From an uncultured Sphingomonadales bacterium (GTDB lineage Bacteria; Pseudomonadota; Alphaproteobacteria; Sphingomonadales; Sphingomonadaceae): a stretch of DNA of 19,577 nt. Of this stretch, positions 14,427 to 19,577 are shown piece by piece. The notes below the pieces were generated by a model. That model did not search any database. It saw only the letters and a list, made by a program, of their open reading frames with translations, and was not told the DNA's origin. Position 1 is the stretch's first letter. Each line of letters starts with the position of its first letter. The stretch covers positions 1 to 19,577 of the forward strand of contig CALDKP010000105.1 of NCBI GenBank assembly GCA_937898535.1, read 5' to 3'. Both the position numbers and the translations under genes were made by a program.

Positions 14427-14458
14427 GCGCGGAGACTTTTAGAGGCTAGGCTCCGCGC
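14427..14458. other. Hairpin between hinT and the permease
   Basis: A perfect 8-base-pair stem, GCGCGGAG (14427-14434) with CTCCGCGC (14451-14458), and a 16-base loop. No T run follows on the plus strand, so it is not a standard terminator. It may be a weak terminator or an element in the permease leader; it ends 26 bases before the permease ATG. Confidence 0.35.
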
Positions 14459-14484
14459 GATAAGTATCCGTTGGGGAGTAAGTA

Positions 14485-16056
14485 ATGATATTTGGTCGTA
14501 CGAAATCAATCGACGCCATTTTGGCGACGGCGGAGAAGAAAGCTCTCCACCGAACGCTTGGCGCGTTTCAGCTAACATTGTTCGGAATTGGCTGTGTTAT
14601 CGGCACAGGCATCTTTGTATTGACCGCAGCGGGAGCGCAAAAGGCCGGACCAGGCCTGATGCTGGCTTTCGCAATTGCGGGTGCAATCTGTATCGTAGCT
14701 GCGCTTTGCTATGCTGAAATTGCATCAATGCTGCCGGTGGCGGGGTCCGCCTACACTTACACCTACACCGTTATGGGCGAGCTTCTCGCGTGGACGGTGG
14801 GCTGGGCCCTTGTGCTCGAATATGCGGTCGCGGCCAGCGCGGTGTCGGTCGGGTGGTCCGGCTATTTTAGTGGCACCATATTAAACGAGTTTTTCGGGAT
14901 ACAGTTGCCGGCGGCCTTGGCGGCTGGGCCGCTTGCTTTAGGCGGTGCTGAAGGTGGGATTATCAACCTGCCTGCGGTTATCATCGCATTGCTGATGACA
15001 TGGTTGTTGATGATCGGCACCAATGAGTCTGCCAAGTTCAACGCGATTCTCGTCGCGATCAAGGTTACCGCGCTTACCGCTTTCATCGTATTGACCTTAC
15101 CACAGGCAGAAATGGCAAACTTTAATCCGTTCTTGCCCGCCGGCGTTTTCGGTGGCTTTGGATCAGGTGTGGGCGCTGTTGGTGCCGCTGCAACTATATT
15201 CTTCGCCTATGTTGGCTTTGACGCGGTTTCGACTGCGGCAGAAGAAACCAAAAATCCGCAACGCAACGTGCCGATCGGCCTTATTGGTTCGCTTGGCTTC
15301 TGTACCATTTTCTACATCCTAGTGGCAGCTGGCGCTGTTGGTACCATCGGTGGTCAGCCTATCATGGGACCAAATGGCATTCCGTTCCCTGCTGGATCTG
15401 AAGCATTGGCTGTCCAATGCGCATTGCCGCAATATGGCGACATGCTGGTATGCTCGAATGAGGCGCTTGCCCATGTACTGCGTCAAATCGGCTTTGGCAC
15501 AATTGGCAACATGCTCGGTATCGCAGCGTTCGTTGCGTTGCCCTCGGTAATCTTGATCCTGCTTTTCGGTCAGACCCGTATTTTCTTTGTGATGTCGCGC
15601 GACGGTTTGCTTCCGGAAGGTCTCTCGAAGATCCATCCAAAATGGAAAACGCCGTATGTTGTCACAGCGATTACCGGAGCAGTTGTAGCCTTTGCTGCTG
15701 CATTTCTTCCAGTTGGCCAGTTAGCCGACATCGCCAACGCCGGAACGCTATACGCATTTATGATGGTGGCGATTGCCGTGATGATGTTGCGCAAGTCCGA
15801 ACCGAACCGTGTGCGTTCATTCCGGACGCCTGCGCTTTGGCTGGTCGGGCCTTTGACGATTGCCGGATGTATTTTCCTTTTCCTCAACCTGCCATTTGAG
15901 GCGATGCTCGTACTTCCTGCGTGGGCAGCGATCGGTATCGTGATTTATTATCTTTATGGCTATCGTAAGAGCCATGTCGGCCAGGGTATTGTCGAAGTGC
16001 ATGACCTTGATGCCGATACGCCGCACCGGCCCGTAGATGGCGGACCCGTGGTCTGA
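14485..16056 (+). CDS. APC-superfamily amino acid permease
   Basis: A cytoplasmic membrane transporter that probably takes up amino acids by proton symport; the substrate is not certain. The 523-residue product has about 12 hydrophobic segments. Motifs of the cationic amino acid transporter-like branch are clear: the first helix GIGCVIGTGIFVLTAAG (about 34-50), CYAEIASMLPVAGSAYTYTY (about 78-97), and FFAYVGFDAVSTAAEETKNP in the sixth-helix region (about 233-252). A hydrophilic C-terminal tail follows the last helix. A strong GGGGAG site lies seven bases before ATG 14485. There is a bidirectional terminator after it at 16078-16107. Alternatives within the superfamily (for example YhdG-like) fit similarly. 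Confidence 0.9.
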   Translation: MIFGRTKSIDAILATAEKKALHRTLGAFQLTLFGIGCVIGTGIFVLTAAGAQKAGPGLMLAFAIAGAICIVAALCYAEIASMLPVAGSAYTYTYTVMGELLAWTVGWALVLEYAVAASAVSVGWSGYFSGTILNEFFGIQLPAALAAGPLALGGAEGGIINLPAVIIALLMTWLLMIGTNESAKFNAILVAIKVTALTAFIVLTLPQAEMANFNPFLPAGVFGGFGSGVGAVGAAATIFFAYVGFDAVSTAAEETKNPQRNVPIGLIGSLGFCTIFYILVAAGAVGTIGGQPIMGPNGIPFPAGSEALAVQCALPQYGDMLVCSNEALAHVLRQIGFGTIGNMLGIAAFVALPSVILILLFGQTRIFFVMSRDGLLPEGLSKIHPKWKTPYVVTAITGAVVAFAAAFLPVGQLADIANAGTLYAFMMVAIAVMMLRKSEPNRVRSFRTPALWLVGPLTIAGCIFLFLNLPFEAMLVLPAWAAIGIVIYYLYGYRKSHVGQGIVEVHDLDADTPHRPVDGGPVV

Positions 16057-16077
16057 ACTCTGCGAAATGATATGAGT

Positions 16078-16107
16078 AAAAGGGGCGCTTTGGCGCCCCT
16101 TTTCTTT
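16078..16107. terminator. Bidirectional terminator between permease and MFS genes
   Basis: A strong stem of 11 base pairs: AAAAGGGGCGC (16078-16088) with GCGCCCCTTTT (16093-16103) and a TTTG loop. On the plus strand it ends in TTTTCTTT; on the minus strand in TTTT. It lies between the converging permease and exporter genes and can serve both. Confidence 0.9.
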
Positions 16108-16109
16108 GC

Positions 16110-17363
16110 TTAGCTGCGCGGGTCAGCGGGAAGAGGCTGGGTGGTGCCGGGACGCGTGAACAACTTGCCCTTTTCACACCATAGAACCAATATCAGCGCG
16201 GCAAGTCCACAACACAGAAAACCAAGTGCGACAGGAAAGACGCTGCCGTCAAACTGCTGTCCAATGATAGCGCCGAGCGAGGCTGCTAAGGCCGTGCGCA
16301 CGAACGTCTGAAACGATGACGCAGCACCCGCGACATGGCCAAAGGGTGTCATCGCAATCGATGAAAAGTTGGAGCCGATAAACCCAATCATCGCCATGTT
16401 GCCGGTCAACAACAACAGGAACAACGGCATAGATTTCGGTGCGAATTGGGCCGCGAGCAATTGCAATGCGCCAAGGGTGATAAAGATCAATAGCGCGGCG
16501 TGGGAGACGCGGCGCGCACCAAAACGTTCCACAATCCGCGAATTGGTAAAGTTGGACACAGCGATGCCAATGGCTATGATGGCAAAACCAATAGTGAAAA
16601 AGTCGGCGGCATGGAACACCTTGTCGAACATCTGTTGCGAGCTGTTGAGATAGCCAAACAAAGCGCCCTGAACGATGCCGGCGCCAATCATATATCCGGC
16701 AGCGTTGCGATGAAGGACGACGGCTTTCCATGCCTTTGCCAGCGCGTGGGGTTCAATCGGGATGACATTTTCGGGCGCAAGTGTTTCCGGCAAACGGAAA
16801 TATACCCAGATGGCGGCCACCACGGCCATGAAAGCCATCAGGTCGAATATCACCCGCCAGCCTGCAAACAACAGGACCATTTGCCCGATGGTCGGCGCGA
16901 TTATCGGCACGATCATAAAGATAAGGAATATAGTCGACATCCGCCGCGCCATTGCGTCGCCTTCGAACTGGTCACGGATAACGGAGATGACCAGCACGCC
17001 CATCGCCGCCGCGAGCAAACCATGCGCGAAACGCATCGCGAGCATCATTTCAAAGTCCGGGGTAATCGAACAGGCGAGCGAAAAAATTGCGGCGCCTATG
17101 ATTGCAATCAGCAATATCGGCTTGCGGCCATAGCGGTCAGACAGCGGACCATAGATCAGCGCGCCAATGCCGGTGCCGGCCAGAAAGACAGAAATAATAT
17201 ACTGGATCTGGTTGGGATCGGTGACGTTCAGCCCCTGCGCCATGGCGGGAAACGCGGGCAACATGGAGTCAATGGCCAATGCGTTGAGCGCCATCAGCGA
17301 TGCCATCATGATGGTCAATTCGCGCGGGCCGATGGATTTTTTTGCAGAAGCTGGGGAGGTCAT
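16110..17363 (-). CDS. MFS multidrug exporter, Bcr/CflA-like
   Basis: A 12-helix major facilitator, probably a proton-driven drug or metabolite exporter in the cytoplasmic membrane. The 417-residue product starts MTSPASAKKSIGPRELTIMM, followed by the Bcr/CflA-type first helix ALNALAIDSMLPAFPAMA. The loop motif GPLSDRYGRKP between helices 2 and 3 (motif A) and IVPIIAPTIGQ (antiporter motif C region in helix 5) are present. I chose ATG 17363; a GTG at 17399 would add twelve residues that look unlike the family. It is 47 bases downstream of radC on the same strand and may be read with it. The substrate cannot be told from sequence. Confidence 0.88.
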   Translation of the reverse strand: MTSPASAKKSIGPRELTIMMASLMALNALAIDSMLPAFPAMAQGLNVTDPNQIQYIISVFLAGTGIGALIYGPLSDRYGRKPILLIAIIGAAIFSLACSITPDFEMMLAMRFAHGLLAAAMGVLVISVIRDQFEGDAMARRMSTIFLIFMIVPIIAPTIGQMVLLFAGWRVIFDLMAFMAVVAAIWVYFRLPETLAPENVIPIEPHALAKAWKAVVLHRNAAGYMIGAGIVQGALFGYLNSSQQMFDKVFHAADFFTIGFAIIAIGIAVSNFTNSRIVERFGARRVSHAALLIFITLGALQLLAAQFAPKSMPLFLLLLTGNMAMIGFIGSNFSSIAMTPFGHVAGAASSFQTFVRTALAASLGAIIGQQFDGSVFPVALGFLCCGLAALILVLWCEKGKLFTRPGTTQPLPADPRS

Positions 17364-17410
17364 GTTCCGGCTATGGGGTAGCAGCCGCAATAATTCCACC
17401 CGCTAAATCT

Positions 17411-18106
17411 TTAAATCAGCCCGGCGCTCCGCATGCTGGAAAAGCCGTCTTTGCCGATGATGATGTGGTCATGCACCGTTATCCCGAACTTCTGGCCTGC
17501 GTCTGCAATGTCCCGGGTCATGGCAATGTCTTGCCGGCTTGGGCTGCTATCGCCGCTTGGGTGATTGTGGACAAGGATGATGGCCGCAGCGCCCAAGTCC
17601 ATCGCGCGCCGGATAACTTCGCGTGTATAAATCGCGGCCTGATCGACTGAACCTTCGCTCGCAACCTCATCGCGGATCAGCATATTTTTGCTGTTGAGAT
17701 ATAAGGTCCGCACGCGCTCAATGGTCAGATGCGCCATGTCGGCCCGCAGATAGTCTAGCAACGCTTGCCATGATGACAAAATCGGCATCTCGCGGACAGG
17801 CGCGCTCAAAAGGCGCAGGGCAGCCACTTGAACGATTTTCAGTGCAGCGACACTCGTCTCGCCCATCCACTTTTCGCGCATGATGCTGTCGGCATCGGCC
17901 GTTAACAAGGCCGAGAGGCTGCCGTACCGCGCGATGAGATCCTTGGCGATTTGCTTTGTGTCGCGGCGCGGAATGGCCAAGGCGAGCAAATATTCCACAA
18001 GCTCATGGTCGTGCAGGCTTTCGCCTTGCTGTTCAAAAAGCCGCTTACGCAGACGCGCGCGGTGGCCGGTGCCATGATGTTCGATTTTATCCGCGCCGTC
18101 CGCCAT
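17411..18106 (-). CDS. radC: RadC family JAMM-domain protein
   Basis: RadC proteins have a helix-hairpin-helix-like N-terminal region and a C-terminal JAB/MPN metalloprotease-like domain; their cellular role remains unclear despite the name. The 231-residue product has GHRARLRKRLFEQ at about 14-26, the JAMM glutamate E151 in ASEGSVDQA, and HNHPSGDSSPS with H180, H182 and the Asp at 193, the full zinc-site set. ATG 18106 is chosen because AAGGTGG lies just upstream and the family begins here; the frame runs open to 18343 through the next gene's 5' region without family similarity. It is divergent from the YdbH-like gene. Confidence 0.92.
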   Translation of the reverse strand: MADGADKIEHHGTGHRARLRKRLFEQQGESLHDHELVEYLLALAIPRRDTKQIAKDLIARYGSLSALLTADADSIMREKWMGETSVAALKIVQVAALRLLSAPVREMPILSSWQALLDYLRADMAHLTIERVRTLYLNSKNMLIRDEVASEGSVDQAAIYTREVIRRAMDLGAAAIILVHNHPSGDSSPSRQDIAMTRDIADAGQKFGITVHDHIIIGKDGFSSMRSAGLI

Positions 18107-18216
18107 CAGCACCACCTTTTTGCGATAATGTTCTTTTTGGTGATTTTTGCGACGGGTGCAAGTCGATTGACGCGAATGCCGTTGCAACCGGGCGGGCTTT
18201 CCCGCATTTGATAAAC

Positions 18217-19074
18217 ATGCGGACCGCTGCCGACGAAACACCGACAGACGACGCCAATGTGCAGCCTTTCCGGGTTGCGCGGTGGAAGCGTCGTATTTTC
18301 GGCGCGGTTGTCCTTTTGCTGGCCGGATTGTTGGTGTTCGCATGGGGGCAACGTAACAGCATCGCGGACCGGTTCGTCCAAAATGCCTTTGCTGCGCGCG
18401 GCGTTACGGCGACGTATAAGATTGATACTATTGGCTTTCGCACGCAGCGCATTCGCGACCTCGTAATTGGGAATCCCGCGCGCCCTGATCTGACGGCAAA
18501 ACTGGTCGAAATTGACGTCGCGCTGAACTTTTCCGGCGTCAACTTGCGCGTTGTGCGTGCCGACGGGGTCATGCTGCGCGGGCGCTATGCCAATGGCCAA
18601 TTGTCCTTTGGTGAGCTGGATAAGTTTGTTGATCCGAAATCAATCGAGCCGCTGGAGCTTCCCGACATTGCGCTATCGCTTAAAAATGCACGTGCGCAGA
18701 TTGAAACGCCATGGGGGATATTCGACGCCGCCGCGCATGGCAGCGGGCTGCTGCGGAACCGGTTTGCCGCAAATCTTTCGGTGCGGTCGCCGCGTGTCGC
18801 AGCCGCGGATTGCACCGCATCTGACGTAACGTTCGACGGAACGCTTATGCTCGAATGGCGTGAGCCGCACTTGGTTGGCCCGATTGCCGCTACAGCGGCG
18901 AAATGCGCGGACGCCGGCATTGCGATTGCAGCGCCCCGGCTGGACGCGAACATCCATCTGTCGGAACGGTTTAACCGATGGGAAGGGGCGCTGGGTTATG
19001 CGGCGGCAAAGCTGGCCAACGCACAGGCGCAGATGAAGAACATTGCGGCAAACTGTCAGTGGACGGCGATCTGA
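18217..19074 (+). CDS. YdbH/AsmA-like envelope protein, 5' part before a frameshift
   Basis: Probably the start of a large YdbH-type protein (intermembrane lipid transport, AsmA-like superfamily) anchored in the inner membrane and reaching into the periplasm; the family call rests on architecture and resemblance. Visible parts: a cytoplasmic N-terminus, a single transmembrane helix (about 28-46, FGAVVLLLAGLLVFAW), then repeated beta-rich segments with the pattern of short hydrophobic strands and NG/DG turns. In this frame the product would end at 19074 after the unlike tail NCQWTAI, about 285 residues. The correct continuation is in the next frame from 19047, so this is a broken gene or an assembly error. 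No ribosome binding site is obvious before ATG 18217; a TTG at 18208 is also possible. Confidence 0.7.
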   Translation: MRTAADETPTDDANVQPFRVARWKRRIFGAVVLLLAGLLVFAWGQRNSIADRFVQNAFAARGVTATYKIDTIGFRTQRIRDLVIGNPARPDLTAKLVEIDVALNFSGVNLRVVRADGVMLRGRYANGQLSFGELDKFVDPKSIEPLELPDIALSLKNARAQIETPWGIFDAAAHGSGLLRNRFAANLSVRSPRVAAADCTASDVTFDGTLMLEWREPHLVGPIAATAAKCADAGIAIAAPRLDANIHLSERFNRWEGALGYAAAKLANAQAQMKNIAANCQWTAI

Positions 19075-19577
19075 GGCGCACCAATTTTGCGCTGCTGCTC
19101 GACAAGGCGGCATTGCGGTCCGCACCTTTGTCGGTTGGCCGATTGCGGCTGGATTCGAGGGGATATGCCGGGCTGGTCAATGGCCGTCTGGCGTTGAGCG
19201 TTTCGGGAAATGCCGCCTTGGCCAATGGCGCGCTTGATCGCGGGACCGTCGGTGATCTGCGCGGATTGGTTGCGCAAACACAAGCCACACCAATCGGGCC
19301 CATTGTCGCGCGAATGGCTCCCGTGCTGCAGCGCGCAGGGGACCAGTTTGCCGCGCAGCTGGATTTCGAATCCTTTCAGGACTTTCAAGGGCGTCTGGGC
19401 GGCAACATCAGCGCGCTGTCGCTGACCAGCGCATCGGGCGTTCGCCTTCGGCAGATTGGCAGCTTTGGCGTGTCTGGTTCCCCCAAGGGATGGCGGCTGA
19501 ATGCGCCTGCGCAATTGACATTGTCCGGTGCGAACTTGCCCGACACGCAGCTGTCGCGCCTGTTGCGGGTGGACCAT
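19047..19577 (+). pseudogene. YdbH/AsmA-like protein, continuation in the shifted frame (runs off the window)
   Basis: From 19047 the frame that starts at positions divisible by three is open for 177 codons to the window edge. It reads GKLSVDGDLRRTNFALLLD and continues in the same beta-rich, repeat-like style as the upstream part (SVGRLRLDSRGYAGLVNGRL, LSVSGNAALANGALD, GRLGGNISALSLTSASGVRL). Restoring one base at 19045-19048 (GCGGC to GCGGGC) would fuse the two frames as KNIAGKLSVDGDL. This is best read as one gene with a single-base deletion, either real or from the read/assembly. It has no start codon of its own near 19047. Confidence 0.65.

Noticed and set aside
16500..17381. Long plus-strand open frame of 293 codons
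   Set aside because: It lies wholly opposite the MFS exporter gene, is rich in His, Gln and Arg as expected of antisense translation, and matches no family.
1..19577. CRISPR array, insertion sequence, prophage, or defence system
   Set aside because: No regularly spaced repeats, transposase, integrase, phage or known defence proteins are visible in any frame.

Overview
The window looks like chromosomal DNA of a sphingomonad-type alphaproteobacterium. The support is protein-level: a fused-style petA-petB-petC cytochrome bc1 operon with a 287-residue cytochrome c1, a class II DAHP synthase, an ilvE next to a MarR regulator, a SleB-type cell wall hydrolase, and a large YdbH/AsmA-like protein beginning beside radC. 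The genus is inferred from general resemblance and not proven. Almost every gene is a recognisable housekeeping or accessory chromosomal gene; I see no phage, transposase, CRISPR array or toxin-antitoxin module.

Layout. 1-781 (minus): start of hemF, overlapped by the end of trmL. 835-3136 (plus): a family 2 glycosyltransferase and a membrane-anchored SleB-type hydrolase. 3173-6006 (minus): an OmpR/EnvZ-like two-component pair with a 4-base GTGA overlap, then, upstream and separated from it by a strong terminator, an exported five-EF-hand protein. 6146-6353: tRNA-Gly(UCC) and, beside it, a second broken copy of its 3' end split by a 77-base GC-rich insert. 6473-9312 (minus): petABC with its own terminator. 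9598-10971 (plus): DAHP synthase. 11031-11726 (minus): an orphan OmpR-type response regulator with striking repeats upstream of it. 11917-11991 (minus): tRNA-Gln(UUG). 12054-13142 (minus): ilvE. 13203-14417 (plus): a tightly packed marR-hisE-hinT unit. 14485-16056 (plus): an amino acid permease. 16110-18106 (minus): a Bcr/CflA-like MFS exporter and radC. 18217-19577 (plus): the start of a YdbH-like protein whose reading frame is broken by an apparent one-base deletion near 19045-19048.

How the genes work together. PetABC moves electrons from quinol to cytochrome c in the cytoplasmic membrane, and hemF supplies haem synthesis. Several genes concern the envelope (glycosyltransferase, cell wall hydrolase, sensor kinase, EF-hand protein, permease, exporter, YdbH-like protein). 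DAHP synthase, IlvE and HisE are amino acid biosynthesis enzymes.

No clear new multi-gene system is visible. The points most worth a second look are non-coding or small-scale: the split tRNA-Gly copy, the 10-base repeats and twin 14-base motifs before the orphan regulator, the motif cluster before the EF-hand gene, the histone-like N-terminus of the Rieske protein, and the YdbH-like frameshift.
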